Below are positions 39,657-47,679 of a DNA stretch of 64,000 bases, piece by piece. The DNA is from Actinomycetota bacterium (GTDB lineage: Bacteria > Actinomycetota > Nitriliruptoria > Nitriliruptorales > JAHWKO01): contig JAHWKW010000017.1 in NCBI GenBank assembly GCA_019347675.1, forward strand, positions 1-64,000, in the 5' to 3' direction. The stretch's first letter is position 1. Every line of letters starts with the position of its first letter. Position numbers and translations under genes: made by a program. The notes under the pieces are model-generated. The model searched no databases and was not told where the DNA came from. It saw nothing but the letters and a program-made list of their open reading frames with translations.

Positions 39657-40820
39657 TCACGAAACGCCGAGGATCGCTGCGGCGGCCACCTCCGCGGCCG
39701 ACTCGTCGTCGCCAACGAACACATGCGCGTAGACGTCGAGCGTGATCGCGACGCTGGCGTGCCCGAGCCGCTTCGACACGACGTGCGGCGACACCCCGGC
39801 TCGCAGGGCGGCCGTCGCGTAGCTGTGCCGCAGGCCGTGGACGCCGATCTCGGGCAGGCCGAGCGCGCGGCAGTGACGCAGGAACCACGTCGAGGCCCGG
39901 TCGGGGTGGATCGGACGGCCGTCCTCCCAGCAGAACACGAGCCCCCGGTCGGGGCGGGCTGACAACCCCTCCGCTAACCGCTCCGCGAGTTGACCCTTGC
40001 GGTGCCCGCGGAGGACCGCCACCGTCGAGGTGTCGAGCGCGATCGTCCGTTCGGCCGAGCCGGTCTTGCCGTCGGTGGACCACACCGGACGTTTGTCGGC
40101 CACAGTGACAGTCTGTGCGACTCGCAGCCGTCCGCCGTCGAGGTCGAGATCGGACCAGCGCAGTCCGAGGGCCTCGCCTCGGCGCAGGCCAGTCGTGGCG
40201 ATTAGGTACCACAGCGCGTACAGCCGGTCGCCCTGGACGTGGGCGAGGAACGTGCGGACCTGCTCGGCCGGCCATGCCTTGTCTCGGGCTGCCTTCGAGC
40301 GTGTCGCTGTGCGGGACGGCGGATGCGCGAGGTCGGCCACGTTGCGGACGACGTGGCCCCGTTCGACGGCGACCTGCAGCGCCCGCCGCAGCATCGTGTG
40401 GACGTGCCTCACGCTTTTCGGGGCGAGCGGCCCGCCGTCGCGCCGCCCCGACCGTTCCAGGTCCCGGTACAGCGCGTCGATGTGCTCGGCGGTGAGCGCC
40501 TGCAGCTTGACGCCCCCGAGGCGGGGGATCGCGTACGCCTCCGCGCACGTGCGGTAGTTCTCCAGCGTGGTGGGTTTCACGGCGACGCCGGCGAGCCAGG
40601 CACGCAGGTAGTCGGCCAGTGTCTGCGGGGAGTGGTCGACGTGGCGGCCCTCGTCGGCAGCGGCTAGCGCCTTGCGTAGCTCAGCCTGTGCGTCGCGTCG
40701 GGTGGCGAATCCTCGACGTTTGGCCTGCCGCCGCCTCCCGTCCGCACCGGGCGGCAGGTCGTACACAACCTGCCACCGTCGGCCCCGCTTCGTGTCGTAC
40801 GACCCGACCGAACCCCTCAT
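39657..40820 (-). CDS. int: Tyrosine recombinase (phage integrase)
   Basis: A 387-residue site-specific recombinase. Residues about 1-60 are an AP2-like arm-binding region ([20 protein letters not shown]), about 65-170 the SAM-like core-binding domain ([12 protein letters not shown]), and the rest the catalytic domain. Arg I is in [15 protein letters not shown], the Lys region is in KTGSAERTI, His-x-x-Arg in [10 protein letters not shown], His in [13 protein letters not shown] and the nucleophile Tyr in DVYAHVF. It would integrate the element at attB in tRNA-Leu and excise it with Xis. ATG 40820. Its 3' end lies close to attL, as is usual. Confidence 0.95.
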   Translation of the reverse strand: MRGSVGSYDTKRGRRWQVVYDLPPGADGRRRQAKRRGFATRRDAQAELRKALAAADEGRHVDHSPQTLADYLRAWLAGVAVKPTTLENYRTCAEAYAIPRLGGVKLQALTAEHIDALYRDLERSGRRDGGPLAPKSVRHVHTMLRRALQVAVERGHVVRNVADLAHPPSRTATRSKAARDKAWPAEQVRTFLAHVQGDRLYALWYLIATTGLRRGEALGLRWSDLDLDGGRLRVAQTVTVADKRPVWSTDGKTGSAERTIALDTSTVAVLRGHRKGQLAERLAEGLSARPDRGLVFCWEDGRPIHPDRASTWFLRHCRALGLPEIGVHGLRHSYATAALRAGVSPHVVSKRLGHASVAITLDVYAHVFVGDDESAAEVAAAAILGVS

Positions 40821-41644
40821 CGTTTCCGCTCCTTCTTGCGACGTCGGTAGTTGCGCTGCGCTTGAGCGCGGGCGCAGCCCTTCGAGCAGTACATGACCCC
40901 GGTCGTGCGGTGCTGGCCCTGCGCGGCTCGGCCGCGCTGCCGGACGAACACCCGCCCGCACGTCTCGTTCGCGCAGACGTGGGTGGTCGCGTTCTCGGCG
41001 ACGAGGTTCGCGAGCTGGAGCGCCGCAGCGGCGTACACGTTCGGCAGGCGTATGCCGGTATCCGGGTCGTCGGCCAGCCGCACATGGACGTGGAACGGCG
41101 CCAGTGCCGCGTTCAGGAACGACACCCACCGCCCCCAAGAGGCGTCACCCGAGGACGGCGGGGAGAGGCCGACCTCGCCCCAGGCGGCTGCGGGTCCTTT
41201 GCCCTGCGTGGCGAGCATCCAGTGGCGTGCGAGCGCCTGCATCGCACGAGCGTGGATCGCGGCGGCCTCGACCTGCACGAGCAGCCCCGGGGCCTCCCCG
41301 AGCACTTCGACCGCGTAGACGTCGCGGACGGCGGTGAGCCCCCGGTACGGCCCGGACCCGGACGTCGTTTCACTCGCCGGCAGGAAGGCGAACGGGTCCT
41401 CGCCGAGCGTGGTCAGCGGCCCCCATCGCTGGCTGAAGGCGACGACCGCCTCCGGGTCGTTCGCGTCGAGATCGCGCAGCTCACGGAGAACGAACTCATC
41501 GGGCAGTTCGACCATGTCCACGAACGCCCCGTAGCGCAGCCACCCACCGTCGACGTGCTCGACGGCGATGCGTCGGAGGGGCGGCACCGGGACGGGGGAG
41601 CCCGGCCAGTGCGTGAGACGAAATCGTGACAGGCCGTCCGTCAT
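40817..41644 (-). CDS. CGNR-like zinc-finger protein coupled to integrase
   Basis: A 275-residue protein. The N-terminal two thirds are helical with no recognised fold ([12 protein letters not shown] near 140). The C-terminus has [16 protein letters not shown]..., then [20 protein letters not shown]: four Cys arranged as C-x4-C...C-x3-C with basic flanks, the pattern of CGNR-type zinc fingers thought to bind DNA. Its stop overlaps the integrase start by 4 bp, so the two are translationally linked. A regulator or accessory protein for recombination is likely. It is divergent from xis. Confidence 0.65.
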   Translation of the reverse strand: MTDGLSRFRLTHWPGSPVPVPPLRRIAVEHVDGGWLRYGAFVDMVELPDEFVLRELRDLDANDPEAVVAFSQRWGPLTTLGEDPFAFLPASETTSGSGPYRGLTAVRDVYAVEVLGEAPGLLVQVEAAAIHARAMQALARHWMLATQGKGPAAAWGEVGLSPPSSGDASWGRWVSFLNAALAPFHVHVRLADDPDTGIRLPNVYAAAALQLANLVAENATTHVCANETCGRVFVRQRGRAAQGQHRTTGVMYCSKGCARAQAQRNYRRRKKERKR

Positions 41645-41729
41645 TCCATGCGCTCCCGGGGTGTACCGTTACGTCAGTTCGGGAAAGCGTACCACGCCCC
41701 CGGAACGAGCGGGACAGGAAGGACAGGAG

Positions 41730-41933
41730 ATGACGACACCGAACGACGAACGACTGACCTACACGGTCGAAGAAGTCGCGCAGCTGCTCGGCGTGAGTAG
41801 GAACGCCGCCTACGCCGCTGTGGGCGCAGGGTTCATCCCGAGCATCCGGGTGGGCCGACGGATCGTGATCCCCAAGGTTGCGCTCGAACGTCTTCTTGAG
41901 CAGTCCGCCGACTCGACAGTCGTGGGCGCGTGA
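41730..41933 (+). CDS. Excisionase / MerR-like helix-turn-helix protein
   Basis: A 67-residue protein: TYTVEEVAQLLGVSRNAAYAAV is a winged HTH, followed by GFIPSIRVGRRIVIPKVALERLL, the typical wing of excisionase-family DNA-binding proteins. It should bend DNA at att sites to direct excision and may repress the divergent integrase operon. ATG 41730 follows GGACAGGAG. The intergenic space (41645-41729) is where both promoters and operators must be. Confidence 0.88.
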   Translation: MTTPNDERLTYTVEEVAQLLGVSRNAAYAAVGAGFIPSIRVGRRIVIPKVALERLLEQSADSTVVGA

Positions 41934-41996
41934 GCGCCCCGCAACGCAGGACGGCCACCGCCTCGCCAGCAGTGGCCGCCCCGAGAAGGGACCTGC

Positions 41997-42266
41997 ATGT
42001 CCCCCACCACTACGAACCGTAGCAGGCCCTCAAGACGTGACCCCGCCGCGGATGCGGTCCGTCAGGTACTGCACGGCGACGACCTCGTGACGCTCGGCAT
42101 CCGCGCCGATGGGCCGCTCGCATGGGCCCCGGACCCCGAACCGGCACCGACCAGTGCGGTGGAACGGGGCCGGCTGCGGGTTCTTGCCCGGCGGCGCGCC
42201 CGAGCGATCGACCTCCACCGGCGCCACGTCACCCAGCTCGACCGCGAGCTTGAGGTGGCGGGATGA
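41997..42266 (+). CDS. Small hypothetical protein of the element
   Basis: An 89-residue basic protein, Arg-rich at its C-terminus (RLRVLARRRARAIDLHRRHV), which looks helical. No family was recognised. Its stop overlaps the next start (ATGA), making it the first of five coupled genes. A nucleic-acid-binding role is possible from charge alone. Confidence 0.55.
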   Translation: MSPTTTNRSRPSRRDPAADAVRQVLHGDDLVTLGIRADGPLAWAPDPEPAPTSAVERGRLRVLARRRARAIDLHRRHVTQLDRELEVAG

Positions 42267-44056
42267 GCGCCCGCGAGGTTTGTGCGGCGTGCGGCGGAAC
42301 CGGCGACGATTTCGACGGCAACCCGTGCCCCGCCTGCGGCGGTACCGGGGAGGTCCCGCAGGCGCCGGCACTGGTCGTGACGGCCGCCCCGCCGCTTCCT
42401 ACCCCACCCCCTGACGGCGAACGACCTCGCGCGGACGGCTGGGTGACCCCGGTACCGCTACGTCGGCGGCTGTCTCCACCGCCGTTCCCCGTCGACGTGT
42501 TCCCCGACTGGCTGGCGGCGATGGTGACCGCGACGGCGGAATTCACTCAGACCGACCCGGCCATGCCGGCGGCAGTCGCACTGTCGGTCCTCGCCGGCTG
42601 CGCGGGCGGGCGCCTTGAGGTCGAGGCCCGTCCCGGCTGGCGCGAACCGACCCACCTGTTCATCGCGACGGTCGCGCGCCCCGGCGAACGCAAAACGCCA
42701 GTGCAGCAGGCGCTGGTCCGGCCGCTGCGCGAAGCGGAGGACGCCCTCGTCGCGAAGGCTGCGCCGAAGGTCGCCGAGGCCGAGACGCGGCGCGAGATCG
42801 CCGCGAAGAACGCCGCGCAGGCCAAGGCTAAGGCTGCGAACGAGGACGGTCCCCGCCGCGACAAGCTGCAGGCCGAAGCGGTGTCCGCCGCACTGGCCGC
42901 CGAAGCCATAGACGTCCCGACCCTTCCCCGGCTCATCGCCGGGGACGTCACCCCCGAAGCGCTCGCGACCCTGATGTACGAGAACGCCGGCAAGGTCGCG
43001 CTCGTCGCCGACGAGGGCGGGATCTTCGACGTGCTCGCCGGTCGCTACTCCGCGATCCCCAACCTCGACGTGTTCCTCCAAGGGCACGCCGGCAGCCCGC
43101 TGCGGATCGACCGCAAAGGCCGGCCGCCCGAATACGTCCGCAAGCCTGCGCTCACGGTTGGGCTGATGGTCCAGCCGCAGGTGCTGCGCCAGGTCGGCGG
43201 CAACCTGACGTTCGCCGGCCGTGGACTGATCGCCAGGTTCCTGTTCGTGCTGCCGACCACGATGGTCGGCCGGCGCAGGGTCGACCCCGAACCCGTGCCC
43301 GAACAGGTCGCGCAAACGTACGGCCGCGTCGTTCGTGGCCTCGCGGAGACGCTGGCCGGGTGGACGGACCCGGCCGTCGTCACCCTGACCGGCGACGCGC
43401 AACGAGCGATGTTCGCGTTCGCGCAGGACGTCGAGGACCGGCTCGGACCCGGCGGTGACCTCGACCACGTCGCCGACTGGGCGGCCAAGCTCGTCGGCGC
43501 GGTCGTCCGGATCGCGGGGCTGCTGCACGTCGCCCGTCACCCTGACTCGTGTTGCAGGAGGCCGGTCGACGCGGACACGATGAACACCGCAGTTGACCTC
43601 GGCCGGGTGCTCACCGCCCACTACTTGTCGGCGGTCGATGAGATGGGCGCCAACCCCGAGGTCGACAAAGCCGAGTACGTGCTCGACGTGCTGCGGCGGA
43701 TGGGTCAGGACCGCCCCGCCGACCGCCCCGCCGCAGCGGACGGTCCGCTCACCGTCACCGTCCGTGACGTGTTCACCCGCGCGTCCCGCAGCCGCCTGGC
43801 GACCGTGGACGACCTCGCCCCCGCACTCGACCTACTGGAAGCCCACGGCTACGTCCGGCGGTTGCCCGCTCCCGATCGTTCCGGGCCGGGACGCCCCCCG
43901 TCTCCGAGCTACGAGGTCAACCCCCTAGCACTCGCCGCAGAAACCGCAGTATCCGCAGAATTAGGGGTAGGGCACGGTCCGGCAGGACCCGACAGCAATT
44001 CTGCAGGTATTGCGGGTATTGCGGCAGGGTCCAGAGGTGTCGGAGGTGCGCCGTGA
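42263..44056 (+). CDS. DUF3987-type replication protein with N-terminal DnaJ-like zinc motif
   Basis: A 597-residue protein. Residues 8-30 carry two C-x2-C-G-G-T-G modules (CAACGGTGD, CPACGGTGE), resembling half of a DnaJ zinc domain. A Pro linker leads to a DUF3987-like region from about 80 (FPVDVFPDWLAAMVTATAEFTQTD, FIATVARPGERKTPVQQAL, LVADEGGIFDVLAGRYS, GRGLIARFLFVLP). The Walker-A-like GERKT is in the usual DUF3987 position. Residues about 480-545 look like a winged helix. Such proteins replace or accompany primase/helicase in small mobile elements. It ends in an Ala/Gly-rich tail. Confidence 0.75.
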   Translation: MSAREVCAACGGTGDDFDGNPCPACGGTGEVPQAPALVVTAAPPLPTPPPDGERPRADGWVTPVPLRRRLSPPPFPVDVFPDWLAAMVTATAEFTQTDPAMPAAVALSVLAGCAGGRLEVEARPGWREPTHLFIATVARPGERKTPVQQALVRPLREAEDALVAKAAPKVAEAETRREIAAKNAAQAKAKAANEDGPRRDKLQAEAVSAALAAEAIDVPTLPRLIAGDVTPEALATLMYENAGKVALVADEGGIFDVLAGRYSAIPNLDVFLQGHAGSPLRIDRKGRPPEYVRKPALTVGLMVQPQVLRQVGGNLTFAGRGLIARFLFVLPTTMVGRRRVDPEPVPEQVAQTYGRVVRGLAETLAGWTDPAVVTLTGDAQRAMFAFAQDVEDRLGPGGDLDHVADWAAKLVGAVVRIAGLLHVARHPDSCCRRPVDADTMNTAVDLGRVLTAHYLSAVDEMGANPEVDKAEYVLDVLRRMGQDRPADRPAAADGPLTVTVRDVFTRASRSRLATVDDLAPALDLLEAHGYVRRLPAPDRSGPGRPPSPSYEVNPLALAAETAVSAELGVGHGPAGPDSNSAGIAGIAAGSRGVGGAP

Positions 44057-44547
44057 CAACGTGGGATGAACGGCTCGAAACCGCCCGCCGCGCGGTCGAC
44101 CTGCTCACCCGCCACGGCCCGATCGTCCCCACCCACGTCGCCGACCAGACGGACGCCGCAGCCGCCGAAGCGTTCGCCAGCTTCCGCCGGCTGGCCGGCC
44201 TCGCCCCCGACCTCACCCACCGTGTCCCGCGAGACGACGCCCGCGCGGCCCTGCTCGCTGCGTTCCTCGACTGCCGGGTCTGCCCCCACATCCGCGAGGA
44301 CGCCCCCGAAGCGCTGTACGTCCGCCTTCCCCTTCGCCGCGCGGATTGCGCCCGCTGCGTCCGCACGATCCGCCGGCCACCGCCCGACGAGGACGACCGC
44401 TGCGACCTGTGCGGCACCCGCGGCGTCGTCACGTTCCGGCCGATCGCGCTCCACATGGGGCCACTGCTGTTCACCGGGGACCTGTGCCGGGGCTGCGCCC
44501 GACTGGTCATCGCCGACCTCGATGACGACGGCGGAGGCGCAGCGTGA
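44053..44547 (+). CDS. Cys-rich hypothetical protein of the element
   Basis: A 164-residue protein. The N-terminal helical part is followed by several Cys pairs: DCRVCPHI, DCARCVRTI, DRCDLCGTRGV and DLCRGCARLV. The last two could form one treble-clef zinc site (C-x2-C...C-x2-C). GTG 44053 overlaps the previous stop. Possibly a DNA- or RNA-binding accessory protein; no family was recognised. Confidence 0.55.
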   Translation: MTTWDERLETARRAVDLLTRHGPIVPTHVADQTDAAAAEAFASFRRLAGLAPDLTHRVPRDDARAALLAAFLDCRVCPHIREDAPEALYVRLPLRRADCARCVRTIRRPPPDEDDRCDLCGTRGVVTFRPIALHMGPLLFTGDLCRGCARLVIADLDDDGGGAA

Positions 44548-44747
44548 CCGCCCTCGACGCCCTCCACGCCGAAGCCGCCGCCCTCACCGAGCAACTGGCC
44601 GCGCTGCGCCAAGCCAACGCGGACGGCCGCGTCCCGCACCACGCCGTCGCCGTGGCCGAATACTTGCTGCAGCAGTTGCACCGCAGCATTGCCCGCCTCG
44701 AAGCAGACGAGGACGAGACCGTCACCAGGACAGGAGACACCACATGA
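44544..44747 (+). CDS. Small helical hypothetical protein
   Basis: A 67-residue acidic protein that is predicted to be a helical hairpin or coiled coil (LHAEAAALTEQLAALRQAN, VAEYLLQQLHRSIARLEADE). It overlaps both neighbours by 4 bp, which supports it as real. The function is unknown. Confidence 0.5.
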   Translation: MTALDALHAEAAALTEQLAALRQANADGRVPHHAVAVAEYLLQQLHRSIARLEADEDETVTRTGDTT

Positions 44748-45205
44748 ACCGCCCCACCACCGCCACCGCTCTCGCACTCCGACACATGAACGACAAGGAA
44801 CTCCGCGTGCTCTACGTCGCGCTGGCCAAGACACTCGACCCCGACGGCGACACCGACCTCGCCGAGGCTGCGTGGCTTTGGACCAAAGCCCGTGAGCTGA
44901 CCGCCGAACTTCGCCGCCGACACCTCGCCCCGTTCGACATGACCACCCCACCCCAGGCCGACGAGACCCCCGACATCCTCACAGCCGACGACGCCCGCCG
45001 CCTCGCTCGCGAGTACCGCGACGTCGCCGCCGCGATGACGATGCGAGGTGACCTCCCCCACCTGCCCGACTGGTACTTGGCGGCGGCAGCCGAGCTCGAC
45101 CACCACGCCCGCCGACGCGCCAACGAGCTGAACCAGCTCGACAAGCTCGACGCGGACCAGGCCGACGACCACCCCGACGACGACCACCCCGACGACCAGG
45201 ACTAA
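44744..45205 (+). CDS. Hypothetical protein with acidic Asp/His tail
   Basis: A 153-residue helical protein. ATG 44744 overlaps the previous stop and follows CAGGAG. The C-terminus is a low-complexity acidic repeat (ADQADDHPDDDHPDDQD). It is the last gene of the coupled run before the leader region. No family was recognised. Confidence 0.5.
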   Translation: MNRPTTATALALRHMNDKELRVLYVALAKTLDPDGDTDLAEAAWLWTKARELTAELRRRHLAPFDMTTPPQADETPDILTADDARRLAREYRDVAAAMTMRGDLPHLPDWYLAAAAELDHHARRRANELNQLDKLDADQADDHPDDDHPDDQD

Positions 45206-45394
45206 GCCTCAACTACACCTGACGACACCGCAGCCACGAAGACCCCGCCTCACGGGGATGATCGCCCCCGCCCCGGCCCAACCCGGCTCGAAAAGTCTGG
45301 GTCCGACCCGCTCCTCCCCACCTGCGCCCCTCATTTCGATCGCGTACAAGCTGGGGCTTTGGTTGTGCGAGGTGCGCTTTTTGTGTGCGGGGTG

Positions 45395-45505
45395 CGCGCA
45401 CGCGCCTTTACGCCGATCTACCGCGGTGCAACGCCGGTTCACCGCCGTCCAACGCCCGTCTACCTCGGTCGAGGCCGGCTCATCGCGGTCTATCGCCGGT
45501 GTGGC
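45395..45505 (-). repeat. Four to five degenerate 20-22-bp tandem units
   Basis: Read on the minus strand, successive units are ACCGGCGATAGACCGCGATG, CCGGCCTCGACCGAGGTAGA, CGGGCGTTGGACGGCGGTGA, ACCGGCGTTGCACCGCGGTA and a partial TCGGCGTAAAGG. The shared pattern is about CCGGCGTTG-ACCGCGGTAGA. The spacing of two helical turns suits protein binding (iterons or an operator). Confidence 0.45.
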
Positions 45506-45536
45506 CGAGGCGGCGCGTTGAGGCGTGGTGGGACGC

Positions 45537-45564
45537 TTTACAGCGCCGGTTGAGACGGTATGGT
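45537..45564 (+). promoter_or_regulatory. Sigma70-type promoter for capsid gene
   Basis: TTTACA (45537-45542) and TATGGT (45559-45564), 16 bp apart. Each differs from consensus by one or two bases. It points at the capsid gene, giving a leader of about 65 bases that contains the terminator. Confidence 0.5.
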
Positions 45565-45593
45565 GCTCCGTAAGGCAAGCCGCGATGAGCACT

Positions 45594-45622
45594 CGCCGAC
45601 CCCGAGGGGGGTCGGCGTTTTT
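45594..45622 (+). terminator. Intrinsic terminator directly before capsid RBS
   Basis: CGCCGACCCC (45594-45603) pairs with GGGGTCGGCG (45608-45617), loop GAGG, followed by TTTTT (45618-45622). The AGGAGG of the capsid gene begins at 45626, so transcripts must read through this hairpin to make capsid. Confidence 0.85.
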
Positions 45623-45637
45623 GCGTAGGAGGACCCG

Positions 45638-46876
45638 ATGCCGACGTTCACCGAGCTGACCTCCGCGGTTCGCCGGGCCCACGCCGCGTACGACCAGGCC
45701 GTCGAGGCGGGCGCGTCGGCCGGCGACCTGGACCGGCTGGAACGTGACCTGCGTGACGCGGTCGCGGCCCGTGACGAGCGGCTCGCGGACGTGATGGATC
45801 ACCTGGAACGCGTCGATGACCCGCCGCCGGCTGGCGGGACAGGAGGCAGCATGGACAGCACCGTGGCGGACCGGGCGGTCCTCGACCGCGAACAGCGTGT
45901 CGCGGATTGGGTGGCGGGCCGCGGGGTCGCGCCCGACGACCAGCGCGACCTGAGCTTCGGACGGTGGCTGCGCGGCATCAGCACGGGCGACTGGCGGGAC
46001 GCCGAACGTGAACGTCGCGCGCTGTCCGAGGGGACCTTGGCGGGGGGCGGCTACACGGTGCCGACGGTGCTGTCGGCGGAGCTGATCGACAGGGCACGCA
46101 ACGTCGCTGCGGTGTTCCGGGCCGGCGCACGGACGGTGCCGATGGACTCACTGACCGTGAACATCGCGAGGGTGGCGGGCGACCCGACCGCGTCCTGGAA
46201 GGCCGAGAACGCGGTCATCACGGACAGTGACATGACCTTTGAGCAGGTCACGCTCAAGGCCAAGACCCTGGTGTCCCTGACGAAGGCGTCCCGGGAGCTG
46301 ATCGAGGACTCGATCAACGCCGAGGAGGCCCTGCGAGACGCGTTCGCCGCGCAGCTGGCGATCACGCTCGACAAGGCCGCACTGTTCGGCTCAGGGACGG
46401 ACCCGGAGCCGCGCGGTGTGAAGAACACGACGGGGGTTACCAAGATCTCGGCGGGCGCGAACGGCGGCATCATCACGTACGACCTGCTGGTCGACGTGGT
46501 CACGACCGGGTGGAACAGCAACGAGGCAACCGCAGGTGCGGTCATCCTCGCGCCCCGCACCGAGCGCGGCGTCCTGAAGCTGAAGGACGCGAACAACAAC
46601 CCGCTCACGCTGCCGCAGACGGTCGCCGACGTGCCCCGGTATGCGACGAACCAGGTTCCGGTGACCGAGACGCAGGGGACCGCGACGAACGCCTCCAGCG
46701 TGTTCGGGGGTGATTGGTCACAGATGCTCGTCGGGGTCCGTCACGGCCTTGAGATCGAGGTGCTCCGCGAGCGCTATGCGGACGCGTTCCAGCTCGGGTT
46801 CCTTGCGCACCTGCGCGCGGACGTCACGCTCGCCAGGCCGGCGGCGTTCACGGTTCTCGAAGGTGTCACCCCGTGA
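45638..46876 (+). CDS. HK97-fold phage major capsid protein
   Basis: A 412-residue protein. The N-terminal ~100 residues are helical and charged (VRRAHAAYDQAV, LERDLRDAVAARDERL), like the scaffold delta domain of HK97 gp5. The capsid domain begins near 135 (LSEGTLAGGGYTVPTVLSAEL) and has family features: TVNIARVAGDPTASWKAE, LVSLTKASRELIEDS, LDKAALFGSGTDPEPRG and LEIEVLRERYADAFQLGFLA near the end. It forms icosahedral heads. AGGAGG precedes ATG 45638. There is no protease gene nearby to remove the delta domain, which is unusual. Confidence 0.93.
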   Translation: MPTFTELTSAVRRAHAAYDQAVEAGASAGDLDRLERDLRDAVAARDERLADVMDHLERVDDPPPAGGTGGSMDSTVADRAVLDREQRVADWVAGRGVAPDDQRDLSFGRWLRGISTGDWRDAERERRALSEGTLAGGGYTVPTVLSAELIDRARNVAAVFRAGARTVPMDSLTVNIARVAGDPTASWKAENAVITDSDMTFEQVTLKAKTLVSLTKASRELIEDSINAEEALRDAFAAQLAITLDKAALFGSGTDPEPRGVKNTTGVTKISAGANGGIITYDLLVDVVTTGWNSNEATAGAVILAPRTERGVLKLKDANNNPLTLPQTVADVPRYATNQVPVTETQGTATNASSVFGGDWSQMLVGVRHGLEIEVLRERYADAFQLGFLAHLRADVTLARPAAFTVLEGVTP

Positions 46877-46947
46877 GATTGGCGGGGGACTGGTCGTTCG
46901 AGGGGCTGGTCCGGGAGGCGTGCGGCTACCCAAGCGAAGGAGAGGCA

Positions 46948-47166
46948 ATGGCGAAGAAGGCCGAGAAGGCACGGGTCACCGAGACCGAGGTCGGCGGGGT
47001 CGAACGGGTGGTGGCTGACGTGCCGCTGCTGGTGGAACGTCCCGACGTGGGCGACGGGGTGTTCACGTTCGTGGCGGCGGGCGACCCGATCCCCGCAGGG
47101 CTCGAGGGGTTCGCGCGGCGTGAGGCGGACGTCCCGGAGGAGCCGTCGACTCCGACCGTCGCCTGA
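46948..47166 (+). CDS. Small phage-type protein downstream of capsid
   Basis: A 72-residue protein. ATG 46948 is chosen because AAGGAGAGG lies just upstream; a GTG at 46873 overlapping the capsid stop (GTGA) is in frame and would add 25 residues. It has a Lys/Glu-rich start, then a beta-rich part (VVADVPLLVERPDVGDGVFTF) and an acidic Pro end. No family was recognised; the position matches small head-decoration or head-completion genes. Confidence 0.5.
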   Translation: MAKKAEKARVTETEVGGVERVVADVPLLVERPDVGDGVFTFVAAGDPIPAGLEGFARREADVPEEPSTPTVA

Positions 47167-47300
47167 CAGGCTCGGGGCGACCCGTCGCTGGCTAGGCGCG
47201 GGCGCCCCGGAAGGCGGGCGACCGTCGCGTTTTCACGGCCCTAGGGTTTCGCCTCCTCCGGGTCGTGGTCGCGGCGGCGTCCGCCCCACCACCCCGCGGT

Positions 47301-47513
47301 TCACTCGCTGTCGTCGTCGTGTGCGGCCGGCCGTCGTTTTCGCCGCCGCGCCGCCACGATCGCAACCACGTCCGGGTGCGCGGCCGGAAGGTGCGCCCTG
47401 AGCTTGTCGGCGGGGCCCCACCCGTCCGGGTCGTAGACGACCTCGCAGACGGGACACCCGGTCATCGGCCACGGCAGCTGCAGCTGGTCGCCGGAGGGTC
47501 GCGGCCGGGGCAT
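47301..47513 (-). CDS. Small C2H2-like zinc-finger protein
   Basis: A 70-residue protein: CPVCEVVYDPDGW followed by KLRAHLPAAHP gives a C-x2-C...H-x4-H pattern, then an Arg/Lys-rich stretch (AARRRKRRP) and an acidic tail. It is encoded near attR on the strand opposite to the capsid gene. Plausibly a DNA-binding regulator of the element. Confidence 0.5.
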   Translation of the reverse strand: MPRPRPSGDQLQLPWPMTGCPVCEVVYDPDGWGPADKLRAHLPAAHPDVVAIVAARRRKRRPAAHDDDSE

Positions 47514-47549
47514 GGTGCTAACCGTACCTGCCGTGCGTGGTCACGTCGC

Positions 47550-47629
47550 GGTCACGGTTTGGTCACGAACGGTGCGGAAACGCCTGGCAGTGGGCGGTAT
47601 CCGAAGGGACGACATCGGTGTGTTTCCGC
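47550..47629. promoter_or_regulatory. Putative integrase/Xis arm-type sites near attR
   Basis: The 20-mer GGTCACGGTTTGGTCACGAA at 47550-47569 is repeated exactly at 39644-39663 near attL. GCGGAAACGCC at 47574-47584 and an inverted GCGGAAACAC at 47620-47629 match GCGGAAACACC at 39595-39605. Direct repeats flanking both att sites are what arm-type integrase sites look like. Confidence 0.5.
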
Positions 47630-47679
47630 TGGTCAGCGGCACGGGGCGGTACAGGGTGGTAGTGGCCGGGACGCGCCTT

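Larger units (their letters stand above)
45206..45637. other. 430-bp untranslated region between replication-type genes and capsid gene
   Basis: No convincing gene on either strand. It contains degenerate ~20-22-bp repeats (45395-45505), a sigma70-like promoter (45537-45564) and an intrinsic terminator (45594-45622) ending 15 bases before the capsid start codon. It probably controls late expression or holds an origin. Confidence 0.6.

Noticed and set aside
41645-41729. Possible operator/promoter pair between the zinc-finger gene and xis
   Set aside because: Control sequences must be here, but I could not identify convincing -35/-10 boxes or repeats in 85 bases.
45395-45505. Arg-rich short open frames across the repeats
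   Set aside because: The apparent peptides arise from the degenerate DNA repeats, occur in several frames at once and lack ribosome binding sites.
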